Below, in pieces: positions 35,528 through 44,497 of a stretch of 64,000 nucleotides of DNA; the first letter of the stretch is position 1; each line of letters opens with the position of its first letter. Source of the stretch: an uncultured Clostridia bacterium (GTDB lineage: Bacteria; Bacillota; Clostridia; TANB77; CAG-508); assembly GCA_934133005.1 (NCBI GenBank), contig CAKPAI010000003.1, positions 1 to 64,000 of the forward strand. Reading direction: 5' to 3'. Under the pieces are notes generated by a model, which did no database searches, had not been told where the DNA came from, and was given only the letters and a program-made list of their open reading frames with translations. The position numbers were made by a program, and so were the translations under genes.

Positions 35528-35561
35528 GGGGAGACGTCCCCTAACAGGAAAACGTCTCCCC
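35528..35561 (-). terminator. Terminator of second paralogous unknown gene
   Basis: GGGGAGACGT / ACGTCTCCCC hairpin with a loop containing CAGGAA, followed by a TTTTTT run on the minus strand. It mirrors the terminator of the first paralogue. Confidence 0.88.
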
Positions 35562-35574
35562 TTAAAAAGGTTCT

Positions 35575-36204
35575 TTACTTAATGGTTACCATCGTGTTGC
35601 TGGGAGTAAACTCCTCGAGCCTAAAGCTATCGATGGTTGCAAAACGACTAGCTGAAAAGCAAATCATTTTTACTCTAAATCCATTATCTGTAATAATGGC
35701 ATGCTCATGATGATACTGTCTTTCTCTTTCAAAAATGGTCTTAGCCTCCACAGTCGGATTAAAGTCCGTCCTCCGCAAAGTAATCATTGCCTTGGGACCT
35801 GCATCCGTCGCAATTCTACGGAGCCAATTTCTCCTTGCAAGAGAAATTGCATCTTGCCGTTTTGTTTCCAAACGGCTAATTGCTACACAATCCAGCTCGT
35901 CCAATGCTGCTTTCATGACTTTTCTTGCATCCATAGGATTAGCAAATTTCAGTTCTTCAAATTTGAAGAACACAATTTCTTTAAACTCTGGAAAATCAAA
36001 CCTCCAACCCTGTGCTTCAAAGGCAACTTTGTAGCTCCACCACTTTAGCCTAATACTTTCATAAGCTTCAGTGAGCTGTTTATACATCTGCTTTGGAATG
36101 CTCCATTCCACTCCATAGACAAATTTTCCCAATTTACTCTTGGGAACCTTGATTTTGTTCATCTTGAGAACTTCATCGAACAACGGAACCATGTCATATG
36201 CCAT
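35575..36204 (-). CDS. Unknown protein, paralogue B of a tandem pair
   Basis: A 209-residue cytoplasmic-looking protein homologous over its whole length to the gene at 34730. Residues near 70-90 (FPEFKEIVFFKFEELKFANP), RLETKRQDAISLARRNWLRR and the end (RVKMICFSASRF and LEEFTPSNTMVTI) are the best-conserved. Protein, leader, promoter and terminator loop have all been duplicated together. Aromatic-rich and basic segments suggest nucleic-acid or protein binding, but that is only a guess. It is GC-rich (close to half G+C in places) against the AT-rich host. Confidence 0.7.
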   Translation of the reverse strand: MAYDMVPLFDEVLKMNKIKVPKSKLGKFVYGVEWSIPKQMYKQLTEAYESIRLKWWSYKVAFEAQGWRFDFPEFKEIVFFKFEELKFANPMDARKVMKAALDELDCVAISRLETKRQDAISLARRNWLRRIATDAGPKAMITLRRTDFNPTVEAKTIFERERQYHHEHAIITDNGFRVKMICFSASRFATIDSFRLEEFTPSNTMVTIK

Positions 36205-36320
36205 AAATAAAATGCTCCTTTTTGGGGCAAAAATTTAGCTTTATAATTGTTGCTAGCCAAATTTTCACCAGTTGATATTCGTATCTTTTCTATTATATAC
36301 CATTTTATGTAAAATTGCAA
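36205..36320 (-). promoter_or_regulatory. Promoter and structured leader of paralogue B
   Basis: TTGCAA (36315-36320), 17-base spacer with TTTTACATAAAA, TATAAT (36292-36297). Leader arms at 36229-36240 (minus AGCTAAATTTTT) and 36255-36265 (AAAATTTGGCT) can pair, followed by CCCCAAAAAGGAGC. The remaining bases to 36524 show no gene. Confidence 0.7.
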
Positions 36321-36524
36321 ATATAATTTGTAAATTATATATAATTTACGATTATTATTTTAATTAAATTAGTATCTTTTGGTCGAACTTATTCTTAAAA
36401 CTACGACGCTATAGTCACATAACTAAAATTAGGCATTTTGCAATCTTCCAGCATTTCTTTATAACTTTTCCCGTAACAAAATACCATAATACTAACAATA
36501 ATTATACATAATTTTCAAATTTTA

Positions 36525-38123
36525 TTATTCACTAATTTTCATGGCAACTTTTATGCCATCAACAGCAGCAGACATTATACCTCCAGCGTATCCAGCACCT
36601 TCGCCGCAAGGATATAAGCCTTTTATGTTTGACATCATATTTTCATCTCTTTTTATTGTAACTGGCGACGAGCTTCTAGTTTCTACTCCAGTTAATATTG
36701 CATCATCACTAGCAAATCCTTTAATTTTTGTGTCAAAATATTTAATTCCTTCTTTTAATGTTTCTTTAACAAACGTCGGAAATATCTCATTTAAATTTGA
36801 AAACGTAACCCCAGGTTTATAAGTTGGTTCCACACTTCCTATTTTTTCAGTTTTTTTGTCCTTAAAAAAATCTTTTACAGTTTGAATTGGAGCAAAATAG
36901 TTTGAACCACCAAGTTCAAATGCTTTTTCTTCAAGCTCTTTTTGAAAGTACATTCCTGCAAGAGGATTGTCCTCTGAAAAATCGTTTGGTGTAACATTTA
37001 CTAAAACTGCTGAATTTGCATTTTTACCATCTCTTGCAAATTTGCTCATTCCATTTATTACAATTGTTCCTTCTTCACTAGATGATGCAATAACTTCTCC
37101 TCCTGGACACATACAAAAGGTATAGCAAGATCTATCTTTTCCATGATATGCAAGTTTATATTCAGCTGGCGGTAAATTTAGTTTTGTATTTTCACCATAT
37201 TGAGCTTTATTTAACATTTCTTGTTTGTGTTCAATTCTAACTCCAACAGAAAAATTTTTTCTTTCCATATTAGCTTTATGTTTATATAATACTTCAAACA
37301 TATCTCTCGAACTATGGCCTACTGCCAAAATTACAGTATTAGTTTTTAATTCATGTTTATTTTTATCTTCATCTTCATATATTGCGGAATTTATTTTTTC
37401 ATTTTCAATATTAAAATCAATCACTTTTGAATTAAATAAAAACTCTCCACCTTTTTCAATTATATATCTTCTAATATTAGCAATTATATTTATTAGATTA
37501 TCTGTTCCAATATGTGGTTTATTAGTATAATAGATACTATCTGGTGCTCCAAAACGTATAAATTCATTTATTACAACTCTACAAATTGGAGTATGTAAAT
37601 TTGTAGTAAGTTTCCCATCAGAAAAAGTTCCTGCTCCACCTTCTCCAAATTGTACATTTGATTTTATGTTTAATTTTCCAGTCTTTATAAACTCTTCAAC
37701 ATCTTTTTTTCTTTCTTCTACCTTTTTTCCTTGCTCAATTATAATAGGTTTTATTCCATTTTCTATAAATGTTAATGCGCAAAATAATCCTGCTGGTCCT
37801 GCTCCTATTATTACTGGTTTTATCATAGTTTTACTAACTGCATTATTTTGTTTAATATAATCTTTTAGAGTTTCAATCTCTTGTTTTTCTGTTAATAATA
37901 TAATATTTTTGTTTTTAGTCACTCTGCAATCTTTTTTTACGTCTAATAATATTGAATAATTATAGAATATATCATTTTTGTCTCTAGCATCTATTGATTT
38001 TTTTAATATTTTTGAACTCTCCACAAAAGCCTTAGAAATTTTGTGCGTTTCTAAGGCTTTTGTTATTATTTCTTCTTTAGTTAAATCTTCTCTTATTTTT
38101 ATATTATCAATTCTTAATTTCAA
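36525..38123 (-). CDS. FAD-dependent oxidoreductase (COG2509-like)
   Basis: The 532 residues have an N-terminal region of about 95 residues (LKLRIDNIKIREDLTKEE), then an FAD-binding Rossmann motif VIIGAGPAGLFCALTFIENG, GEGGAGTFSDGKLTT, and a C-terminal FAD motif GLYPCGEGAGYAGGIMSAAV. This is the signature of a family of uncharacterised FAD-dependent dehydrogenases. I prefer the TTG at 38123, with GGAGG 5 bases upstream and a homologue-like start, over the upstream TTG at 38135. It overlaps or abuts thyX, so the two are probably cotranscribed. Confidence 0.85.
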   Translation of the reverse strand: MKLRIDNIKIREDLTKEEIITKALETHKISKAFVESSKILKKSIDARDKNDIFYNYSILLDVKKDCRVTKNKNIILLTEKQEIETLKDYIKQNNAVSKTMIKPVIIGAGPAGLFCALTFIENGIKPIIIEQGKKVEERKKDVEEFIKTGKLNIKSNVQFGEGGAGTFSDGKLTTNLHTPICRVVINEFIRFGAPDSIYYTNKPHIGTDNLINIIANIRRYIIEKGGEFLFNSKVIDFNIENEKINSAIYEDEDKNKHELKTNTVILAVGHSSRDMFEVLYKHKANMERKNFSVGVRIEHKQEMLNKAQYGENTKLNLPPAEYKLAYHGKDRSCYTFCMCPGGEVIASSSEEGTIVINGMSKFARDGKNANSAVLVNVTPNDFSEDNPLAGMYFQKELEEKAFELGGSNYFAPIQTVKDFFKDKKTEKIGSVEPTYKPGVTFSNLNEIFPTFVKETLKEGIKYFDTKIKGFASDDAILTGVETRSSSPVTIKRDENMMSNIKGLYPCGEGAGYAGGIMSAAVDGIKVAMKISE

Positions 38124-38135
38124 TTTTTCCTCCAA

Positions 38136-38804
38136 CTATTCCATAGTTGATATTCTTGCATACCATTCCTTTGGAAATTCTGTATCATATTCAATATCTC
38201 CAAATAATTCTGGCATATCTTCTTTAAATTTTAGTAACAATGGAATGAAAATTTGTCTTATTTCTGGGTGTACTCTATTGTTAGCTCTTAGCTTTAATAT
38301 ATGACGCCATTCTCTTATGTTACATGTCATAGTAACTTCAGCAGCTGTTGAATGTGGTAACATTGTTCTTAACTCATCTGGTCTTCCACCATTTGCAGCC
38401 ATCTCCATATATGATTTTTCAATAAACTCCATTGTATTTTTCCAAATTTCATAATTCTTAGGATCTGTTATATACACTGGATTCATAAATTTTAAACTTC
38501 CATTATATCTATCTTTGCTATAATTGCACCATCTTGTGCTTTCAATTGAAAATGCAGTTCCAGTTCTATGTCTAGTAATATCTTTATAAAAATTTATGCT
38601 ACATTGAATTCTTACTGATATTTTTTCGTGTTCCATAACTGACTCGTGTCCAGATGTAACAGCCATTCCAAGTAACTTTTTATAACTATCTTCTGTTGTC
38701 ATTCCTTCACTTTTGTAACATGTTCTCATAGCTCTTTCAATCTTTTTCATTATTTCTAATCCGTCGTATTTTTCAACTTCTACTTGTGGTTCTTTTAATT
38801 CCAT
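38136..38804 (-). CDS. thyX: FAD-dependent thymidylate synthase
   Basis: A 222-residue ThyX, which methylates dUMP to dTMP using FADH2 and methylenetetrahydrofolate. The ThyX signature region reads ITRHRTGTAFSIESTRWCNYS. RHR to the next Ser is spaced by eight residues, one more than the usual RHRX7S, suggesting a variant subfamily. MLPHSTAAEVTMTCNIREW and LRANNRVHPEIRQIF are consistent with the C-terminal substrate-binding part. It directly precedes the FAD oxidoreductase gene. Confidence 0.88.
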   Translation of the reverse strand: MELKEPQVEVEKYDGLEIMKKIERAMRTCYKSEGMTTEDSYKKLLGMAVTSGHESVMEHEKISVRIQCSINFYKDITRHRTGTAFSIESTRWCNYSKDRYNGSLKFMNPVYITDPKNYEIWKNTMEFIEKSYMEMAANGGRPDELRTMLPHSTAAEVTMTCNIREWRHILKLRANNRVHPEIRQIFIPLLLKFKEDMPELFGDIEYDTEFPKEWYARISTME

Positions 38805-38874
38805 TTTTCTTCCCCTTTGTTACTAATTTTTCTAAATTATATCATAACATTTTTTAGTGTCAAGAATAAAAAAC

Positions 38875-38902
38875 CCAAATTATTGAACTAATAATAATCT
38901 GG
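38875..38902 (-). terminator. Terminator after the Sel1-repeat gene
   Basis: Minus-strand CCAGATTATT pairs with AATAATTTGG (one G-U), followed by GTTTTTT. Confidence 0.75.
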
Positions 38903-38912
38903 ATTCATTTAT

Positions 38913-40280
38913 TTATTTTATAATTTTCTTTGCTACTTGTTTAACATCTTCATCACTGGCTATTTTACTAAAATCTATCTTCTTTTTATTCTGCATTTTA
39001 CTTTCTACTCTTGATACTATTTCTTGATATTCCTCATCACTTAAATATGAAAGTCTATCATAATATTTTTTTAGCCAATCATTTAATGCACTATTTTTTA
39101 ATTCTATTCTACTCAAATTCAACAATTCTTTAAGTTCATTCATATTAGCAGTATCTTTATATGATAACATATAATATATTAATAGCATACAAAAATCTAA
39201 TTCAATTTTTTCATAATATTGCTTTGCTTCTTTCCCTTCTTTTTCATATTTTTCGAGAACATATGCCAATTTATAATATGCATCATCATAATTTTCATCT
39301 AGTATTTCTCTAAAATACTGATCTGCCTTTGAATAATCTATCTCTTTTGCTTTTCTCTCTAAATACATCATACCTAGACGATATCTCGAATCATACACAA
39401 ATTCTTTCTTTATTACAGACTTTTCTAAATTTTCTTGAGCTTTTTTGTAATCTCTTTCTACTCCATCTCCATAATAATACATGTCTGCTAGATAATAATA
39501 AGCTTTTCCAAATCCTGCATTTGCAAGTTCATTCATCATTTCAAAAGCTTTTTTACTATTCTTTTCATTAAAATATTTTCCAACGTAATAACTTATAGCT
39601 ACTCTCCACTTAGCATCTAAATTATTTTTATTATGTTCGTATGCTTTATTATAGTATTCATATGCTTTTTTTGTGTCTATTTCAACCGGACCTCCATAAA
39701 AGTAATACTGTGCTAAATAATAAAGACTTGGGTCATAAACCTTTGCATCCGCTAGCTCTTTATATATATCAAATGCTACATAATCATTCTTTTCTGTTCC
39801 CTTACCTTCATAAAAACATTTTGCTAAATTAATTTTTGCTTCAATTAATCCTAATTTACTTGCTTTTATAAATAGACTTAAAGCTTTTTTCTCGTTATGT
39901 TTTTCCCTTAATCCTTCTAGATATCTTTTCCCAAGTTCATTCATTGCTTCCGCATTATTTTCTTGGCAAAGTTTTTCTAATTCTTCTACATTCATTGATA
40001 CTATTTTTACTCTTTTAACTGCTTCGCCATAATTTTCTTTTCTTACCACAAATGGTATATTAAAAGATAGACCAATACACTGTCCTGCATATTTACTTTT
40101 GTCCAATAATATCCTTTTTTCATCTAATTTCTCAATAGTTTTATAGTCTATATCGAATAATTCTTTGTCAGTCACATCTATTCCTAATTTGCTTACTTCT
40201 CTTGCAATTGTACTCTCCGTACCTTCTGGTAGTTTTGCAATTTCTTGAACCAATAATTCAATTATTTCTTCAGTTTTCAT
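38913..40280 (-). CDS. Sel1-like repeat (TPR-type) protein
   Basis: A 455-residue protein with an N-terminal region of about 100 residues, then roughly 6-7 Sel1-like repeats of 36-40 residues (e.g. NELGKRYLEGLREKHNEKKA, INLAKCFYEGKGTEKNDYVA, YYLADMYYYGDGVERDYKKA) from about residue 110 to 360, and a helical C-terminus. Sel1 repeats form solenoids for protein-protein contacts. There is no signal peptide, so it likely acts in the cytoplasm. Partner unknown. Confidence 0.85.
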   Translation of the reverse strand: MKTEEIIELLVQEIAKLPEGTESTIAREVSKLGIDVTDKELFDIDYKTIEKLDEKRILLDKSKYAGQCIGLSFNIPFVVRKENYGEAVKRVKIVSMNVEELEKLCQENNAEAMNELGKRYLEGLREKHNEKKALSLFIKASKLGLIEAKINLAKCFYEGKGTEKNDYVAFDIYKELADAKVYDPSLYYLAQYYFYGGPVEIDTKKAYEYYNKAYEHNKNNLDAKWRVAISYYVGKYFNEKNSKKAFEMMNELANAGFGKAYYYLADMYYYGDGVERDYKKAQENLEKSVIKKEFVYDSRYRLGMMYLERKAKEIDYSKADQYFREILDENYDDAYYKLAYVLEKYEKEGKEAKQYYEKIELDFCMLLIYYMLSYKDTANMNELKELLNLSRIELKNSALNDWLKKYYDRLSYLSDEEYQEIVSRVESKMQNKKKIDFSKIASDEDVKQVAKKIIK

Positions 40281-40343
40281 AAAACTTTCTCCTTTGGCAA
40301 ATTTATTTTATAGTATCACATCATAAAAAAAATTACAAGCTAA

Positions 40344-40377
40344 AAAGGAACTTTAAAATTTATAAGTTCCTTTTTAA
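40344..40377 (-). terminator. Terminator after the ZIP transporter
   Basis: Perfect AAAAAGGAACTT / AAGTTCCTTTTT 12-base stem; on the minus strand the last T-run is part of the stem. Confidence 0.8.
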
Positions 40378-40379
40378 AA

Positions 40380-41231
40380 TTAACCTAAAGCTACATCCAA
40401 AATCATCATAATTACAAATCCTACCATAATTCCAATTGTTGCAATATTTGATTTCTTATCTTCTTGTGCCTCTGGTATTAGTTCATTTGCTACAACATAT
40501 ATCATTGAACCTGCTGCAAATGCTAGTAAATATGGCAAAATTGGTACCACAATATTTGTTAGTGCTATAGTGATTACTGCGCCTATTGGTTCAACTATTC
40601 CTGATAACATTCCATATAAAAATGACTTTACCTTTGATTTTCCTTCTGCTCTTATTGGCATTGATATTATAGCTCCTTCTGGAATATTTTGAATCGCTAT
40701 TCCAATAGCTAAAGCAATTGCCTCTGTTATAGTTATTCCTCCACCTTGCAGAAGTCCTGCAAATACTACTCCCACAGCCATACCTTCTGGTATATTATGT
40801 AGTGTAACTGCAATAACTAGCATTGTAGTACTTTTAATTTTTTCTTTTATTCTATCTGATTTATTTAGTTCTTGATTCAATGCTTTTTCTATCTCAAATT
40901 TAGAACCTGTTTTATTTTTCTTTTGCTCGTTTTTTTCCTCTATTTTTTCAGCAAGCTTATTCACTATCATTAAAGTTATTATTCCTAACGAAAAGCCCAC
41001 AGCTGGTGCTATCCATTGAACTTTTCCCTGTTCTCCTGCCATTTCTATTGATGGAATTAGTAATGACCAACAAGATGCAGCCATCATAACTCCAGCAGCA
41101 AATCCCAATAATGCTTTTTCTATTTTAGAACTCAATTGTTTTTTTAATAAAAATACAAAGCTTGCTCCTAAAGTAGTACCTAAAAACGGAATGAGCAACC
41201 CTAACGTTACTTGTAAAATTTGATTATCCAT
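40380..41231 (-). CDS. ZIP-family divalent metal transporter
   Basis: A 283-residue protein with eight predicted membrane helices and the ZIP family motifs VTLHNIPEGMAVGVVFAGL and IAIQNIPEGAIISMPIRAEG in helices IV and V. It would import zinc or another divalent metal. A Lys/Glu/Asn-rich cytoplasmic loop (about 90-130) replaces the usual histidine-rich loop. There is no close ribosome binding site: GAGGAGG is about 26 bases upstream of the ATG, and a GTTATT/AATAAC hairpin between them could shorten the effective distance. Confidence 0.88.
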   Translation of the reverse strand: MDNQILQVTLGLLIPFLGTTLGASFVFLLKKQLSSKIEKALLGFAAGVMMAASCWSLLIPSIEMAGEQGKVQWIAPAVGFSLGIITLMIVNKLAEKIEEKNEQKKNKTGSKFEIEKALNQELNKSDRIKEKIKSTTMLVIAVTLHNIPEGMAVGVVFAGLLQGGGITITEAIALAIGIAIQNIPEGAIISMPIRAEGKSKVKSFLYGMLSGIVEPIGAVITIALTNIVVPILPYLLAFAAGSMIYVVANELIPEAQEDKKSNIATIGIMVGFVIMMILDVALG

Positions 41232-41255
41232 TTTTTATTAGTTATTATAAAAATA

Positions 41256-41333
41256 ACTACCTCCTCATAAGATATTTTTTGAATTATTTCATAATTTTAT
41301 GCTTTCATTCATTATATCTTATGAAAAGGTAGT
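41256..41333 (-). terminator. Long-stem terminator of ileS overlapping the SD of the ZIP gene
   Basis: Arms ACTACCTCCTCATAAGATAT and ATATCTTATGAAAAGGTAGT (mostly paired) with a 38-base loop, followed by TTATTTTT on the minus strand. The 3' arm contains the GAGGAGG that would serve the ZIP gene. Confidence 0.7.
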
Positions 41334-41341
41334 ATTTTATG

Positions 41342-44300
41342 TTAAGCCTTTTCAATAAACATTGAAATTTTTTGTCCGTTTATAGATACTTCTTGTGCAT
41401 TTTCATTTTCTTTATAATTTACTTTTAATGCTAAAGTATCATTTTTTATTTGTTCTTCGTTTGCTTTTATTACAGATAAAACATCTTCATCTCCAGATAC
41501 ATAAATATTTATGTTATCCATTACTTCAAATCCAGAGTCTTTTCTTGTTGTTTGAACTTTTGAAAGAACTTCTCTTAAAATTCCTTCTTTTCTTAGTTCT
41601 TCTGTAATTGTTGTTTCAAGTACAACTCCTATTGTTCCTTTTCCTGCAAATGAATATCCTTCTTTTCCGTCCATTGTAATTAAAACATTTTCAGAATTTA
41701 ATTCTAGTTCTAAGTCTTCATCTAGCATAATTACATATCCCTCACCTGATTTTACTTTGTTTGCTAAATCAAGTGGATTTATTTTTGCAATTTCCGCTTT
41801 TATTTTTGGAATATATTTTCCATAAGTTTTTCCTAGAACTGGTAGATTTGGTTTAATGTCAAAGTTTACATATTCTGACATTTCAGCACCTAACTCTACT
41901 TCTTTTACATTTAGCTCCTCTTTAATTATATTTCCATAGTATTCTGGAAGAGTATCAACTGAAATTAGCATTTTTAGAAGTGGTTGTCTATTTTTGATAT
42001 TAGCACTATTTCTAGCACTTCTACCAAGTTCAACTATGTTATAAGCTAAATCCATTTCTTCTTCTAATTTCTTATCTACAACTTTTTCATCATACTCTGG
42101 CCAGTAGCATAAGTGAACACTTTCTGGTGCATTTTTGTCTAGTCCTGCAACTAGGTTTTGATATATTGCATCTGCCATAAATGGTACAAATGGTGCAATT
42201 ACTTTGCTTAGTGTAACTAATACTTTGTATAATGTTGTATATGCTCCAATTTTGTCGTCTGTAAGCTCTGTAACCCAGAATCTTTCTCTGTTTCTTCTTA
42301 CATACCAATTTGAAAGTTCATCTGTAAAGCTTTCAATTAGATTTCCAGCTCCTGTTATATCATATCCATCTAGTTTTTCGTCTACTTCTTTTACTAAAGT
42401 ATTTAATTTTGAAATTATCCATTTATCCATTATATTGTCTGACTTAAAGTCACTATAATTTAATGGGTTAAATTGGTCAATTTCTGCATATAAAACATAG
42501 AATGAATACACATTCCATAATGTTGATAAAAATCCTCTTTGTGATTTTTCAACATTTTCAAGAGATAATCTCGATGAAATCCAAGGTGCACTTCCTGTAT
42601 AGAAATACCATCTTGTAGCATCAGCTCCTGCTGTATCTAAAAGTACTAATGGATCTACACCATTCTTCTTAGATTTAGACATTTTTTGACCTTTTCCATC
42701 TAAAACATGTCCTAAAACGATACAGTTTTCAAATGGAGTTCTTCCAAATAATGCTGTTCCTAAAGCAGTTAAAGTATAGAACCAGCCTCTTGTTTGGTCT
42801 ATTGCTTCAGATATATATTGTGCTGGGAAGTTATTTTTGAACATTTCTTCATTTTCAAATGGATAATGCCATTGTGCAAAAGGCATTGAACCTGAGTCAA
42901 ACCAGCAGTCTATAACTTCTTTTGCTCTTGTCATTTCTTTTCCACATTCAGGGCATCTTAGTTTTACTGCATCAATGTATGGTTTGTGAAGTTCTATATC
43001 TTCTGGAACATCAATTCCTTTTTGTTTTAGTTCTTCTATTGAACCAATACATTCCCTATGTCCACATTCGCAAGTCCAAATTGGAAGTGGTGTTCCCCAA
43101 TAACGGTCTCTTGAAATTCCCCAATCAATTACATTCTCTAAGAATTTTCCAAATCTTCCTGTTTTTATTGTTTCTGGATACCAGTTTACTTTACTGTTAT
43201 TTTCAACTAGCTCATCTCTTAATTTGCTCATTGCAACAAACCAGCTGTCCTTTGGATAATATAGAAGTGGTGTGTCACATCTCCAGCAGTGTGGATATGA
43301 GTGCATGTGTCTTTCTTTGCTAAATAATTTATTTCTTTCTTTTAACCATTTGCAAATATCTTCGTTGCAATCTCTTACAAATTTACCCTTCCAAGGTTCA
43401 ACTTCATCTACAAATTTACCAGATTTATCTACTAAATTTACAAATGCTATTCCATTCTTTTTGCAAACTAAACTATCGTCAGCACCATAAGCAGGAGCAA
43501 TGTGAACAATTCCAGTTCCTTCATCAAGAGTTACATAGTCACCATGAATTACAACATAAGCTTTTCCTTCTACTTTTGCAAAAGGCATTAAAGGCTCATA
43601 TTTTGTTCCAAGAAGATCTTCTCCTTTATATTCCTTTAATATTTCATATTCTTTGTCTTTTAGAACTTTTTCGACTAAATTTTTAGCAAGGACTAATACT
43701 TCGTATTTAGGTTCTTCTTCAGTTCCAACATTTACTTTAGCATCTACATAATCGTATTTTTGATTTACGCAAAGTGCTAAGTTTGATGGAAGTGTCCATG
43801 GTGTTGTTGTCCAAGCTAAAATGTATCTATCTTCTCCTACAACTTTAAATTTTGCAGTTGCAGTTAAATCATTTACATCTTTGTAACCTTGTGCAACTTC
43901 GTGTGAAGAAAGTGCTGTTCCACATCTTGGGCAATATGGCATAACTTTATGTCCTTGATATAAAAGACCCTTTTGCCATAATTCTTTTAAAGCCCACCAT
44001 ACAGACTCAATATATTTGTTATCATAAGTTATGTATGGATTTTTCATATCTACCCAAAATCCGACTTTATTTGTCATTTCTTCCCAAATATGAACATATT
44101 TGAAAACGCTTTCCTTACATTCTTTTACAAAATTTTCAACTCCGTATTCTTCAATTTGCTCTTTTCCAGAAATACCAAGTTTTTTCTCAATTTCAAGTTC
44201 AACAGGAAGTCCATGTGTATCCCATCCTGCCTTTCTTATAACTCTATAGCCTTTCATTACTTTGTATCGTGGAATTATATCCTTCATAACACGAGTTAGA

Positions 44301-44479
44301 ATATGTCCTGCATGAGGCATTCCATTTGCTGTTGGAGGACCATCATAAAAAGTAAAATATCTTTTTCCTTTATTCATATCAAAGTTCTTTTGTATGATGT
44401 CTTTTTCCTTCCAGACTTCTGCGACTTCATGTTCCATTCCAACAAAGCCATCTTTTCCAAGTTCAACTTTTTTGTACAT
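41342..44479 (-). CDS. ileS: Isoleucyl-tRNA synthetase
   Basis: A 1045-residue class I synthetase that charges tRNA-Ile: the HIGH motif appears in DGPPTANGMPHAGHILTRVM, followed by AGWDTHGLPVE, and KMSKS as DGKGQKMSKSKKNG. CPRCG, CWRCD and CPECGKEM zinc ligands and a long C-terminal domain are present. The length and the PTANGMPHAGH form point to the type 2 (eukaryote-like) lineage, which is often naturally insensitive to mupirocin; that is an inference. It is controlled by the upstream T-box and preceded by the DUF1653 gene. Confidence 0.97.
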   Translation of the reverse strand: MYKKVELGKDGFVGMEHEVAEVWKEKDIIQKNFDMNKGKRYFTFYDGPPTANGMPHAGHILTRVMKDIIPRYKVMKGYRVIRKAGWDTHGLPVELEIEKKLGISGKEQIEEYGVENFVKECKESVFKYVHIWEEMTNKVGFWVDMKNPYITYDNKYIESVWWALKELWQKGLLYQGHKVMPYCPRCGTALSSHEVAQGYKDVNDLTATAKFKVVGEDRYILAWTTTPWTLPSNLALCVNQKYDYVDAKVNVGTEEEPKYEVLVLAKNLVEKVLKDKEYEILKEYKGEDLLGTKYEPLMPFAKVEGKAYVVIHGDYVTLDEGTGIVHIAPAYGADDSLVCKKNGIAFVNLVDKSGKFVDEVEPWKGKFVRDCNEDICKWLKERNKLFSKERHMHSYPHCWRCDTPLLYYPKDSWFVAMSKLRDELVENNSKVNWYPETIKTGRFGKFLENVIDWGISRDRYWGTPLPIWTCECGHRECIGSIEELKQKGIDVPEDIELHKPYIDAVKLRCPECGKEMTRAKEVIDCWFDSGSMPFAQWHYPFENEEMFKNNFPAQYISEAIDQTRGWFYTLTALGTALFGRTPFENCIVLGHVLDGKGQKMSKSKKNGVDPLVLLDTAGADATRWYFYTGSAPWISSRLSLENVEKSQRGFLSTLWNVYSFYVLYAEIDQFNPLNYSDFKSDNIMDKWIISKLNTLVKEVDEKLDGYDITGAGNLIESFTDELSNWYVRRNRERFWVTELTDDKIGAYTTLYKVLVTLSKVIAPFVPFMADAIYQNLVAGLDKNAPESVHLCYWPEYDEKVVDKKLEEEMDLAYNIVELGRSARNSANIKNRQPLLKMLISVDTLPEYYGNIIKEELNVKEVELGAEMSEYVNFDIKPNLPVLGKTYGKYIPKIKAEIAKINPLDLANKVKSGEGYVIMLDEDLELELNSENVLITMDGKEGYSFAGKGTIGVVLETTITEELRKEGILREVLSKVQTTRKDSGFEVMDNINIYVSGDEDVLSVIKANEEQIKNDTLALKVNYKENENAQEVSINGQKISMFIEKA

Positions 44480-44497
44480 TTTATTTTCCTCCTTCTT

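Noticed and set aside
41231..41342. Metal riboswitch before the ZIP transporter
   Set aside because: The region is only about 110 bases and is accounted for by the ileS terminator; no known metal-riboswitch consensus is visible.
42922..43323. Long open frames opposite ileS, ackA, pta, ftsZ and the surface genes
   Set aside because: They run antisense to clear genes, are leucine/histidine/phenylalanine-rich shadows of AT-rich coding DNA, and lack ribosome binding sites.
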